A DNA stretch of 64,000 bases. It comes from CAVQNQ01 sp963714205. GTDB taxonomy: Bacteria; Acidobacteriota; Terriglobia; Bryobacterales; Bryobacteraceae. Below, piece after piece: positions 54,272 through 62,803 of the stretch. The position numbers were made by a program, and so were the translations under genes. Each line of letters opens with the position of its first letter. Within the stretch, counting starts at the first letter, position 1. The stretch covers positions 1,364,001-1,428,000 of the forward strand of contig CAVQNQ010000002.1 in assembly GCA_963714205.1 (NCBI GenBank). The letters run 5' to 3'. The notes beneath the pieces were generated by a model, which worked only from the letters and a program-made list of their open reading frames with translations, was not told the DNA's origin and did no database searches.

Positions 54272-55396
54272 GTGATCGCCTACGCGTTGCTGGCCCTCGT
54301 AGCGGGTTGTCTGGTCTACTGCGCTCTGACGGTGGTGGCGGCCCGGCGGTACCGCGCGGCCCGCCCCGCGCGCCTCGAGACGGCTGTGCCCATCAGCGTG
54401 TTGAAGCCGCTGGCCGGCCTCGACGCCGGCCTGGAAGAGAACCTGCGCAGCTTCTTCGAGCAGGATTATCCGTATTTCGAGATTCTCTTTGCCGTGCGCA
54501 GCCCCCAGGACCCGTCGCTCAAGGTGGTTGAACGGCTGCGGGCGGCATATCCCGCGGTTCCTGCGCAAACCATCGTCACCGGCGAGCCATCCTATCCCAA
54601 CGCCAAGGTCTACAGCTTGGAACATATGCTGGCAGCCTCGCGTTACGATTTGCTGGTAATGGCCGATAGCGACGTGCGCGTCACGCCCACAATGCTTTCG
54701 ACCCTCGCCGCCGAGTTCCAGGACGCCAAGCTGGGGATGGCTACCTGCCCGTACCGCGCCACGCCGGGGAGCAGCGTCTGGTCCACCCTGGAGGCCCTCG
54801 GCCTGAACACCGAGTTCCTGGGCGGCGTGCTGGTGGCGGGCATGCTGGATGGCGTGAAATTCGGGCTGGGGCCGGCCATTGCCACGCGGCGCGCCACGCT
54901 CGCGCGCATCGGCGGCTTCGATGCGCTCAAGGACTACCTGGCCGAAGATTTCGTGCTGGGTAAGCGCGTGGCCGAGCGGGGCGAGGGCGTGATCTTCTCG
55001 TCTTACATCATCGAGCACCGCATTGGCGCGCAGCCCTTGGGCGCCAACCTGAGGCACCGGCTGAGGTGGAATCGCAGCACCCGCCGGTCGCGGCCCTGGG
55101 GCTACCTGGGGCTGGTCTTCACCAATCCGCTGCCGCTGGCTCTGCTGCTGTGCGTGGCGGCGCCGGCGTGGTGGCCGGTAGCGCTCCTGGCCGCGCTCGG
55201 CCGCGCCGTGGCCGCCTGGGCCACCGCGGAACAGGTGCTCGGCGATCCGCTCACGCGCCGCCTGTGGTTCCTGATCCCGGGGCAGGACTTGATCGGTTTT
55301 GTGATGTGGATCGCCGGTTTTTTCGGCAATACGGTCCTATGGCGGGGGCGCCGCTACTATCTGCTCTCCGATGGCCGCTTCCGGCTAGTGAAGTAG
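54272..55396 (+). CDS. hpnI: Hopanoid-type glycosyltransferase (HpnI-like, GT21/ceramide glucosyltransferase family)
   Basis: 374 residues from GTG 54272. It has an N-terminal membrane anchor, a GT2/21 catalytic region (PISVLKPLAGLDAGLEENLR; FFEQDYPYFEILFAVRSPQD; VMADSDVRV metal site; ATCPYRATPGSSVWSTLE; DYLAEDFVLGKRVAE; RHRLRWNRSTR, the QxxRW-like motif), and two or more C-terminal membrane helices. HpnI adds N-acetylglucosamine to bacteriohopanetetrol; ceramide-type activity is the alternative. Hopanoids fit acidobacteria. It diverges from selB. Confidence 0.82.
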   Translation: MIAYALLALVAGCLVYCALTVVAARRYRAARPARLETAVPISVLKPLAGLDAGLEENLRSFFEQDYPYFEILFAVRSPQDPSLKVVERLRAAYPAVPAQTIVTGEPSYPNAKVYSLEHMLAASRYDLLVMADSDVRVTPTMLSTLAAEFQDAKLGMATCPYRATPGSSVWSTLEALGLNTEFLGGVLVAGMLDGVKFGLGPAIATRRATLARIGGFDALKDYLAEDFVLGKRVAERGEGVIFSSYIIEHRIGAQPLGANLRHRLRWNRSTRRSRPWGYLGLVFTNPLPLALLLCVAAPAWWPVALLAALGRAVAAWATAEQVLGDPLTRRLWFLIPGQDLIGFVMWIAGFFGNTVLWRGRRYYLLSDGRFRLVK

Positions 55397-55408
55397 GGCC
55401 GCGCCCGC

Positions 55409-55414
55409 TACAAT
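55409..55414 (+). promoter_or_regulatory. -10 box (TACAAT) for carboxylase gene, leaderless
   Basis: TACAAT ends 7 nt before ATG 55422, favouring that start over ATG 55413, which overlaps the box. Confidence 0.55.
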
Positions 55415-55421
55415 GATCCCG

Positions 55422-56963
55422 ATGAACCGTCTGGAAGAACTGCGCCGGAGGCAGGCGGCCTCCGAACAGGGCGGCGGCCCGGAACGCCGCGCCCGCCAGC
55501 ACCGCGAGGGCAAGCTTTCCGCGCGGGAGCGCATCGAGCTGCTGCTCGACGAGAACTCGTTCGAGGAGCTCGACAAGCTGGTGACCCACCGCGCTCGCGA
55601 TTTCGGCATGGAAGAGCAGATAGTGCCCGGCGATGGCTTCGTCACCGGCTACGGCCGCATCGATGGCCGCCAGGTCTTCGTCTTCGCGCAGGATTTCACG
55701 GTTCTCGGCGGCTCGCTCTCGGAGGCCAACGCGCAGAAGATCTGCAAGATCATGGACCTGGCGCTGAAGACCGGCGCGCCCGTGATCGGCCTCAACGATT
55801 CCGGCGGCGCCCGCATCCAGGAGGGCGTGCTCTCGCTGGCCGGCTATGCCGATATCTTCCTGCGCAACACCCTGGCCAGCGGCGTGGTTCCGCAGATCTC
55901 CGCCATCATGGGACCGTGCGCGGGCGGCGCGGTCTACTCGCCCGCCATCACCGATTTCATCTTCATGGTGGAGGGCACCAGCTACATGTTCGTCACCGGC
56001 CCCGACGTGATCAAGACCGTCACCCACGAGGACGTCACCAAGGAGAAACTGGGCGGCGCCGCTACCCACAACTCGGTGAGCGGCGTGGGCCACTTCATCG
56101 CCGCGGACGATGCCGAGTGCCTGCGCATGATCCGCGAGCTGCTGGGCTACCTGCCGCAGCAATAACCGCGAGGACCCGCCGCGCCGCGCCGCCTCCGATC
56201 CCGAAGACCGCATGGATCCGGCCTGGACACGCTGGTGCCGCAGGATTCGAGCCTGCCTTACGACATCAAGGACGTGATTCACCGCGTGGTGGACGAAGGC
56301 GGGTTCTTCGAGGTCCACGAGCACTGGGCACGCAACATCGTGGTCGGATTCGCCCGCATGGACGGCCGCCCGGTGGGGATCGTGGCCAATCAGCCCGCGT
56401 ATCTCGCCGGATGCCTGGATATCAACTCGTCGGTGAAGGGCGCGCGTTTCGTGCGCTTCTGCGACGCCTTCAATATTCCGCTGCTGACGTTCGAGGACGT
56501 GCCCGGTTTCCTGCCCGGCACGGAGCAGGAATTCGGCGGCATCATCCGCCACGGCGCGAAGCTGCTCTACGCCTTCGCCGAGGCCACCGTGCCGAAGATC
56601 ACCGTCATCACGCGCAAGGCCTACGGCGGAGCCTATTGCGTGATGGGGTCCAAGCACATCCGCACGGATATCAACCTGGCGTGGCCCTCCGCCGAGATTG
56701 CGGTCATGGGGCCGGAAGGCGCGGTCAACATCGTCTATCGGCGCGATTTAGCCGCCGCCGAAGACCAGGCCGCCATGCGGGCGCGCAAGATCGAGGAGTT
56801 TCGCGAGCGCTTCGCCAATCCGTTCGTGGCCGCCGAGCGCGGCTACGTAGATGACGTGATCGAGCCGCGCCAGACCCGCCCGCGCGTGATTCGCGCCCTG
56901 CGTATGCTGGAGAACAAAGTAGACACCATGCCCCGCAAGAAGCATGGCAACATACCGCTATGA
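55422..56963 (+). CDS. Acyl-CoA (propionyl-CoA/methylmalonyl-CoA) carboxyltransferase beta subunit, two compensating indels
   Basis: About 513 residues. The N-terminal half holds RARQHREGKLSARERIELLL, VFAQDFTVLGGSLSEANAQK and GAPVIGLNDSGGARIQEGV. The C-terminal half has VGIVANQPAYLAGCLDINSS and KLLYAFAEATVPKITVITRK. At 56160 an extra C creates a TAA stop in what should read LPQNNREDPP; at about 56222-56225 a missing C restores the frame at the canonical ALDTLVP. The two errors thus cancel over 60 nt. It carboxylates propionyl-CoA or transfers CO2; the biotin carboxylase partner is not in the window. The M20 peptidase start overlaps the stop. Confidence 0.9.
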
Positions 56964-58354
56964 GAGGTCTCGCGGCGCTTCTGCTGCTGGCGGCGGCCTG
57001 CGCCGGCGCCCAGACGCGCTATCCGGTGGATTGGAAGAACGCCGGAGCCGAGCTGCTGGACGACTTCATCACGCTGGTGAAGATCGATACCAGCAACCCG
57101 CCCGGCAACGAGACTGCGGCCGCCAAGGCCATCGAGGCCGTGCTCAAGCGCGAGGGCATACCGGCGAAGCTATTTGCGCTCGATCCGGGCCGGGCCAACC
57201 TGGTGGCGCGCATCCCGGGGAACGGCTCGAAGCGGCCCCTGCTGCTGATGGGCCACATGGACGTGGTCGGGGTGGAGCGCGAGCGCTGGAGCTTCGACCC
57301 TTTCGCAGCCATACGCAGGAACGGGATCGTCTACGGGCGCGGCACCACCGACGATAAGAGCCACGTGGCGGCTGCGATGACCATCCTGATGCTGCTTCAC
57401 CGCATGCACGTGAAGCTCGATCGCGACGTTATCTTCCTGGCCGAAGCCGGCGAAGAAGGTACCACCGGCGTGGGCATCGATTACATGGTGCGGGACCACT
57501 GGCCGGAGATCGAGGCCGAGTACGCGCTGGCCGAGGGCGGCTCCATCGTCGAAGAGAACGGGAGGGTGCACCACGTGCTCGTCACCACCACCGAAAAGGT
57601 GCCGCGTGTGATTCGCCTGGTGGCGCACGGTCCGGCGGGCCACGGCTCGCGGCCCGTTCCGGATAACGCCGTGGTGCTGCTGGCCCGCGCGGTGGCGCGC
57701 GCCGGCACGTGGCAGACGCCTCTGCGGCTGAATGCCACCACGCGCGCCTATTTTGGGCGGCTGGCGGCCATCAGCCCGCTCGCCGAGGCGACCCGCTATC
57801 TTGCCATTCTGGACCCCGCCCGGGCTCCCGAAGCCGACCGCTATTTCCAATTGCACGATCCCGGGCACTACTCGATCCTGCGCACGTCGGTGGTTCCCAC
57901 CATTTTGAAAGGCGGCTTTCGCACCAACGTAATCCCCTCGCAGGCCGAAGCAGACCTCGATGTCCGGCTGCTGCCCGACGAGAATTTCCCCGCCTTCATG
58001 GACGAGTTGCGGCGGGTCATCGGCGATGCGCGCGTTGAGGCCATCCCGCTGGCGGAGCCAAGCCGTCCCGCGGCACCGCCCTCGCGCCTGGATACCGAGA
58101 TGTACCGCGCGCTGGAGGCCGTGGGCCGCCGCATGTTCGGCGCCCCCACGATCCCCGCCATGCTGACGGGCGCCACGGACAACGCGCAACTGCGCGCCAG
58201 GGGCGTCCAGGCCTACGGCGTCGGGGAGCTGGTCTCGGTCGAGGACGGTCCGCTGGGGGGCGCCCACTCCGATGACGAACGCCTCTCGGTCCGCTCGCTC
58301 GAGACCATGACCGAGTTCTTGTGGAACGCCGTGCTCGAAGTGGCGGCGCGGTAG
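56960..58354 (+). CDS. Secreted M20-family metallopeptidase
   Basis: 464 residues with a signal peptide (LAALLLLAAACAGA). Di-zinc site residues: LLLMGHMDVVGVE (His), YGRGTTDDKSHVAA (bridging Asp), LAEAGEEGTTGVG (catalytic Glu and ligand), and a terminal GGAHSDDER His. The lid domain lies in the middle (RVIRLVAHGPAGHGSRPVPD). Similar to Gly-X or carnosinase-type dipeptidases. The start overlaps the carboxylase gene (ATGA). Confidence 0.9.
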   Translation: MRGLAALLLLAAACAGAQTRYPVDWKNAGAELLDDFITLVKIDTSNPPGNETAAAKAIEAVLKREGIPAKLFALDPGRANLVARIPGNGSKRPLLLMGHMDVVGVERERWSFDPFAAIRRNGIVYGRGTTDDKSHVAAAMTILMLLHRMHVKLDRDVIFLAEAGEEGTTGVGIDYMVRDHWPEIEAEYALAEGGSIVEENGRVHHVLVTTTEKVPRVIRLVAHGPAGHGSRPVPDNAVVLLARAVARAGTWQTPLRLNATTRAYFGRLAAISPLAEATRYLAILDPARAPEADRYFQLHDPGHYSILRTSVVPTILKGGFRTNVIPSQAEADLDVRLLPDENFPAFMDELRRVIGDARVEAIPLAEPSRPAAPPSRLDTEMYRALEAVGRRMFGAPTIPAMLTGATDNAQLRARGVQAYGVGELVSVEDGPLGGAHSDDERLSVRSLETMTEFLWNAVLEVAAR

Positions 58355-58502
58355 GCGACTGCGTCGGGAGGCGGCGGGAAAGCCCTATCTGGCTGCCGAA
58401 GTTTTGTCGGGTGCCAAAATAGCGGCACCCAAAGGGATTCGGCTGCAATGTTCTCAATTATTTACCGGGCGCCCGCGATGGCCGCGCACATGCCGTGCAC
58501 CA

Positions 58503-58508
58503 TACAAT
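58503..58508 (+). promoter_or_regulatory. -10 box (TACAAT) for TolC-MFS-HlyD operon, leaderless
   Basis: TACAAT ends 6 nt before ATG 58515. A GGGTGCC/GGCACCC hairpin at about 58410-58432 separates it from the peptidase gene. Confidence 0.55.
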
Positions 58509-58514
58509 AGAGAC

Positions 58515-59837
58515 ATGCACACGATCGGGAAGAATCGGCGCGTTCTGCTGCTGGTAGCCCTGGCTTCCGCCGCCGGGGCGCAGGACACCGGACCGCTCAA
58601 GCTGACGCTGCGCGATGCGGTGGGGCTGGCGCTCAAGCAGAATCCGCAGGTGATTCTCGGCAACCTCGGCGTGGCGATGAGCGAGCAGGAGCGGCTGGTG
58701 GCCCGGTCGGCGTTGCTGCCTCAATTGGCGGGCAACGTTTCGGAAACCGACAACCGCGTCAATCTCCAGGCGTCTCTGGGTCTCCCGATTCCCGGCTTTC
58801 CCCAGCACGTCGGGCCGTTCCAGGTCTTTCAGGCCGGAGCGCGGTTCAATGCGCCGGTTTTCGACCTGACCCTGTGGCGCCGTTATCGCGAGGCGCGCTT
58901 CGGCATCGAGGCCAACCGCGCGCAGGAGACCACCGTGCGCGAGCAGGCCGTGGAGCTGGTGGTTTCCCAATACCTAGGCAGCCAGCGGGCGGCGGCGGAT
59001 GTGGAAGCCGGCAAGTCGCGCGTGGACCTGGCGCAGGCGCTTTACGACCAGGCCGCCGACCTGCAAAAGAACGGCGTGGGCACGGGCATCGATACGCTGC
59101 GCGCCAACGTGCAGCTTCAGAATGAGAAGCAGCGGCTGATCGTGGCTCAGACCGAGCTTCAGACCTCGCTTTTCGGGCTGGCGCGCCTGCTCAGCGTGGA
59201 CCCGCGCCGGGCGATCGAGCTGGCCGATCAGGTGAGCTTCTTCGAGACGCCGCCGGTCTCCGCGGATGCCACCCTGGAGCGCGCCTACACCACCCGGCCG
59301 GAGCTGCGGCAGAACCTGAATGAGCAGCAACGCGCCCAGCTCGAGCTGCGGAGCGCCGGCGATGAGCGCCTTCCACGCGTTTCGGTGATGGGCTTCTGGG
59401 CGGAGCAGGGTCTCGAGCCCAACAGCGCGATTCCGGTTTACCAATATCAGGCCAGCCTGGACGTGCCGCTGTTCACCGGCGGCCGCATCGCAGCCCAGCG
59501 CGCCGAAGCCGATCTGGCCATTCGGCAGCTCAAACAGCAGGAGCAGGACCTTCGCGACCGCATCGCGCTCGAAGTGAAGACCGCTCTGGCGCAGCTCGAG
59601 GCCGCGCGCAACGAAGTCACCGTCGCCAACCTGGGGATCGACCTGGCCCGCCAGGAGGTGGAGCAGGCGCGCGACCGCTTCCAGGCCGGCGTGGCCAATA
59701 ACATCGAGGTGATCACTTCCCAGGACGAGCTCGCGCGCGCCAACGACAACCAGATCGCGGCCCTCTACCGCTACAACCAGTCGCGCGCGGACGTGGCCCA
59801 CGCCATCGGCCAGATGGAGGCGCTGTACGTCAAGTAG
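58515..59837 (+). CDS. TolC-family outer-membrane efflux protein
   Basis: 440 residues from ATG 58515, the start fixed by the -10 box; the frame extends to 58404 but without a signal. Signal peptide VLLLVALASAAGAQ, then two TolC repeats (LTLRDAVGLALKQNPQVILG; SRVDLAQALYDQAADLQKNG; later ALAQLEAARNEVTVANLG and ARQEVEQARDRFQAGVANN). It forms the outer-membrane channel-tunnel. The MFS and HlyD genes follow, completing a tripartite pump. Confidence 0.9.
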   Translation: MHTIGKNRRVLLLVALASAAGAQDTGPLKLTLRDAVGLALKQNPQVILGNLGVAMSEQERLVARSALLPQLAGNVSETDNRVNLQASLGLPIPGFPQHVGPFQVFQAGARFNAPVFDLTLWRRYREARFGIEANRAQETTVREQAVELVVSQYLGSQRAAADVEAGKSRVDLAQALYDQAADLQKNGVGTGIDTLRANVQLQNEKQRLIVAQTELQTSLFGLARLLSVDPRRAIELADQVSFFETPPVSADATLERAYTTRPELRQNLNEQQRAQLELRSAGDERLPRVSVMGFWAEQGLEPNSAIPVYQYQASLDVPLFTGGRIAAQRAEADLAIRQLKQQEQDLRDRIALEVKTALAQLEAARNEVTVANLGIDLARQEVEQARDRFQAGVANNIEVITSQDELARANDNQIAALYRYNQSRADVAHAIGQMEALYVK

Positions 59838-59925
59838 GGGCTCATCGGGAACGGCTACGGGGCCCGCGCCGGTTCCCTACGCGCCGCACCACACCCATAT
59901 CAACCCGTGGATTATCGCCGGCACG

Positions 59926-61443
59926 GTGATGATCGCGACCTTCATGGAGGTGCTGGACACCACCGTAGTGAGCGTCTCGCTGCCGCACATTGCGGGGAAT
60001 CTCTCGGCCAGCGTGGACGAATCCACCTGGGCGCTCACCTCCTACCTGGTCGCCAACGCCATCATTCTGCCGATGGGCGGCTGGTTTTCCATGCTGATGG
60101 GGCGGAAGCGCTTCTACATGACATGCGTGGCGCTGTTCACGCTCAGCTCGTTCTTGTGCGGCCTCGCGCCCACGCTCGGGTTGCTCATTCTCTTCCGCGT
60201 CCTGCAAGGGCTGGGAGGCGGCGCGCTGCAACCGGTTTCGCAAGCCATCCTGGTGGAAACGTTCCCCCGTGAAAAGCAGGGGATGGCCATGGCGATATTC
60301 GGAATGGGTGTGGTGGTGGCTCCCATCATCGGTCCCACGCTGGGCGGCTGGATCACGGACAATTACAGTTGGCGGTGGGTCTTCTACATCAATATTCCGA
60401 TCGGGGTGCTCTCTCTGCTGCTCACCTCGGCGCTCATCTTCGACCCGCCTTACCTGGTGCGCAAAGGCTTCAAGGATGGCCTGCGGATCGATTACGTGGG
60501 TTTTGGCCTGCTGGCGTTAGGTCTAGGCGCGCTCGAAGTGATGCTCGACGAAGGCCAGAAGGAAGACTGGTTCGGCTCGCACATGATTGTGACCTTCTTC
60601 GTCATCACGGTGGTGTGCCTGGTGGCGGTGGTGTTCTGGGAATTGCGGCATGAACATCCGGTCATCGATTTCCGCGTGCTCAAAGAACGCAACTTCGCGC
60701 TGTCCACCCTCACCATGCTGATGCTGGGCTTCGTGCTGTACGGCAGCACTACGCTGATGCCCCTGCTGCTGCAAACCCTGCTGGGTTATACGGCGATGCT
60801 CAGCGGGATGGTGCTTTCTCCGGGCGGCCTCGTAGTGGTGGTCTGCATGCCGATCGTCGGCAACATGCTGCGCAAAGTACAGGCGCGCTGGATGATTATC
60901 TTCGGATGCCTGGTGTGCTCCGGGGGGCTGTTCCTGATGGCGCGGTTCAACCTCTACATCGATTACCGGACGGCGGTGACCAGCCGCATGGTGCAGAGCC
61001 TGGGGATGGCGTTCCTGTTCGTTCCCATCAGCACGGTGGCTTTCGCCCTGATTGACAGGACCCGCACCGGCTACGCCACCGGGATATTCAACCTGGCGCG
61101 CAACATCGGGGGCAGTTCGGGAATCGCGGCCGCCACGACCATGCTGGCGCGCCGCGCACAGTATCACCAGCAGGTGCTGGTCGCGCACCTGACGCCCTAC
61201 GACGGGCGGTTCCGCGAATCGCTGGCGGGGGTATCCGCGATGCTTCAGAGCCGCGGGGCCAGCGCTGCGGATGCCGCGGTCCAGGCTAATGGAATGCTCT
61301 ATGGAAGCATGGTGCGGCAGGCGACCATGCTCTCGTTCGCGGATACGTTCTGGTTCATGGGAGTGCTGTTTCTGTGCATCATTCCACTGGTATTTATGAT
61401 GAAGAAGATCAAACCGGCTCGCAGGCCGGTGATGGTGGAGTGA
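59926..61443 (+). CDS. DHA2-family MFS drug transporter (EmrB-like)
   Basis: 505 residues from GTG 59926, about 14 membrane helices. Family motifs are FMEVLDTTVVSVSLPHIAGN and STWALTSYLVANAIILPMGG (motif D region), GWFSMLMGRKRFYM (motif A), and RVLQGLGGGALQPVSQAIL (motif B/C). The same frame codes a plausible conserved N-terminus upstream (GPAPVPYAPHHTHINPWIIA) but has no ATG, GTG or TTG before 59926, so the true start may have been lost to an indel near 59840. Inner-membrane pump of the tripartite system. Confidence 0.9.
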   Translation: MMIATFMEVLDTTVVSVSLPHIAGNLSASVDESTWALTSYLVANAIILPMGGWFSMLMGRKRFYMTCVALFTLSSFLCGLAPTLGLLILFRVLQGLGGGALQPVSQAILVETFPREKQGMAMAIFGMGVVVAPIIGPTLGGWITDNYSWRWVFYINIPIGVLSLLLTSALIFDPPYLVRKGFKDGLRIDYVGFGLLALGLGALEVMLDEGQKEDWFGSHMIVTFFVITVVCLVAVVFWELRHEHPVIDFRVLKERNFALSTLTMLMLGFVLYGSTTLMPLLLQTLLGYTAMLSGMVLSPGGLVVVVCMPIVGNMLRKVQARWMIIFGCLVCSGGLFLMARFNLYIDYRTAVTSRMVQSLGMAFLFVPISTVAFALIDRTRTGYATGIFNLARNIGGSSGIAAATTMLARRAQYHQQVLVAHLTPYDGRFRESLAGVSAMLQSRGASAADAAVQANGMLYGSMVRQATMLSFADTFWFMGVLFLCIIPLVFMMKKIKPARRPVMVE

Positions 61444-61470
61444 GTGGGTGTAGAGGAAGGGAATTTGCCA

Positions 61471-62736
61471 ATGCCGAGAGTGGATGAAGAAGTGAGCCGG
61501 CCGGAAAGGGCCGAGGAAGCTGCGCCGGAGGAAAAATCCGCCTCCCGGCTCAGGATCGTTTTGCCCCTGCTGCTGGTGATCGGGGCGGCTGCCGCGTATT
61601 TCGCGTACCTGCACTATCGCGACCAGGTATCCTCGGACGATGCGGAGGTGGAAGGGCACGTCAGCGCCGTGGCTCCCAAAATCGCGGGCAACGTGATCCA
61701 GGTGCTGGTGAACGACAACCAGCCGGTGAAGGCCGGGGATGTGCTGGTGCGCATCGATCCGCGGGATTATCAGGCCAGGGTGGACGCGGCCAAGGCAACC
61801 CTGGCCGAGGATGAAAGCAAGTTGCGCTCGGCGCGCGTGAACGTGCCGATGACCAACGAAACCACCGAATCCGGCACCACCGCCGCTTCCGCGCAGCTCG
61901 CCAGCGCCCAAGCGGACCTGGAGCGCGCCCAGGTGGCCTATCAACAGGCGGCCACCGCCGATCTCGCCTTCGCCCGATCGAACGTGCGGGCCAGCGAGGC
62001 CTCCAACGACCGCGCCCAGGCGGACTTGGCGCGCATGAAGCCGCTGGTGGCTAAAGCCGAAATCTCCCAGCTGCAGTTCGATGCCTATACGGCCGCCGCG
62101 CGCGTGGCGGAAAGCCAGCTTCAGGCCGCCCGCGACAAGCTGTCCTCGGCCGAGCAGGAAGCCGACATCCGCAAAACCGTGCTCGAAGGCGCGCAAACCA
62201 GGGTCGATCAAGCTAAAGCGCAACTGGCGGACTCGGTGGCCAATCGCAAGCAGGTGGATATCCGCACGGCCGACGTGGGCACGGCCGATGCGACGGTGCA
62301 GGCGGCGCGCGCTAACCTGGAAGCCGCCGAATTGCAGCTCAGCTACACTACCGTGGTGGCGCCCGTCGATGGCGTGGTGACCCGCAAAAGCGTCGAGGTC
62401 GGGCAGATCGTCCAGCCGGGGCAGGGAATCATGACCATCGTTCCGCTCCAGGACACGTGGGTCACGGCTAACTTCAAAGAAACCCAGCTCGCTAACGTGC
62501 ACTCGGGCCAGCGGGCGGAAGTCCACGTGGACATGTACGGCAAGAATCTGAACGGCCGCGTGGATTCGATCGCCGGGGCCACCGGCGCGCGCATGAGCCT
62601 GCTGCCGCCGGAAAATGCCACCGGGAATTTCGTGAAGGTGGTGCAGCGCATTCCAGTCAAGATCCTGGTGGACCAGGAGCCAGGGGTGGTCTTGCGTCCG
62701 GGCATGAACGTGGACGTCACGATTTTTACGAAGTAA
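61471..62736 (+). CDS. HlyD/EmrA-family membrane fusion protein
   Basis: 421 residues from ATG 61471, with AGGAAGGG about 9 nt upstream; an in-frame GTG 61444 is not supported. One N-terminal membrane helix (RIVLPLLLVIGAAAAYFAYL), a lipoyl-like half (VSAVAPKIAGNVIQVLVNDN), a long coiled-coil hairpin (ASAQADLERAQVAYQQAA to LARMKPLVAKAEISQLQFDA), then the second half (YTTVVAPVDGVVTRKSVEVG, ANFKETQLANV). Bridges the MFS pump and TolC channel. Confidence 0.92.
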   Translation: MPRVDEEVSRPERAEEAAPEEKSASRLRIVLPLLLVIGAAAAYFAYLHYRDQVSSDDAEVEGHVSAVAPKIAGNVIQVLVNDNQPVKAGDVLVRIDPRDYQARVDAAKATLAEDESKLRSARVNVPMTNETTESGTTAASAQLASAQADLERAQVAYQQAATADLAFARSNVRASEASNDRAQADLARMKPLVAKAEISQLQFDAYTAAARVAESQLQAARDKLSSAEQEADIRKTVLEGAQTRVDQAKAQLADSVANRKQVDIRTADVGTADATVQAARANLEAAELQLSYTTVVAPVDGVVTRKSVEVGQIVQPGQGIMTIVPLQDTWVTANFKETQLANVHSGQRAEVHVDMYGKNLNGRVDSIAGATGARMSLLPPENATGNFVKVVQRIPVKILVDQEPGVVLRPGMNVDVTIFTK

Positions 62737-62791
62737 TCCTGCTTTCCTATCTCTCGTTAGGATCGTCACAACGGACGGTCCGATGCCATAC

Positions 62792-62797
62792 TACTAT
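62792..62797 (+). promoter_or_regulatory. -10 box (TACTAT) for TPR gene, leaderless
   Basis: TACTAT ends 6 nt before ATG 62804, choosing that start over the in-frame ATG 62783, which lies upstream of the box. Confidence 0.5.
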
Positions 62798-62803
62798 CAG
62801 GTG

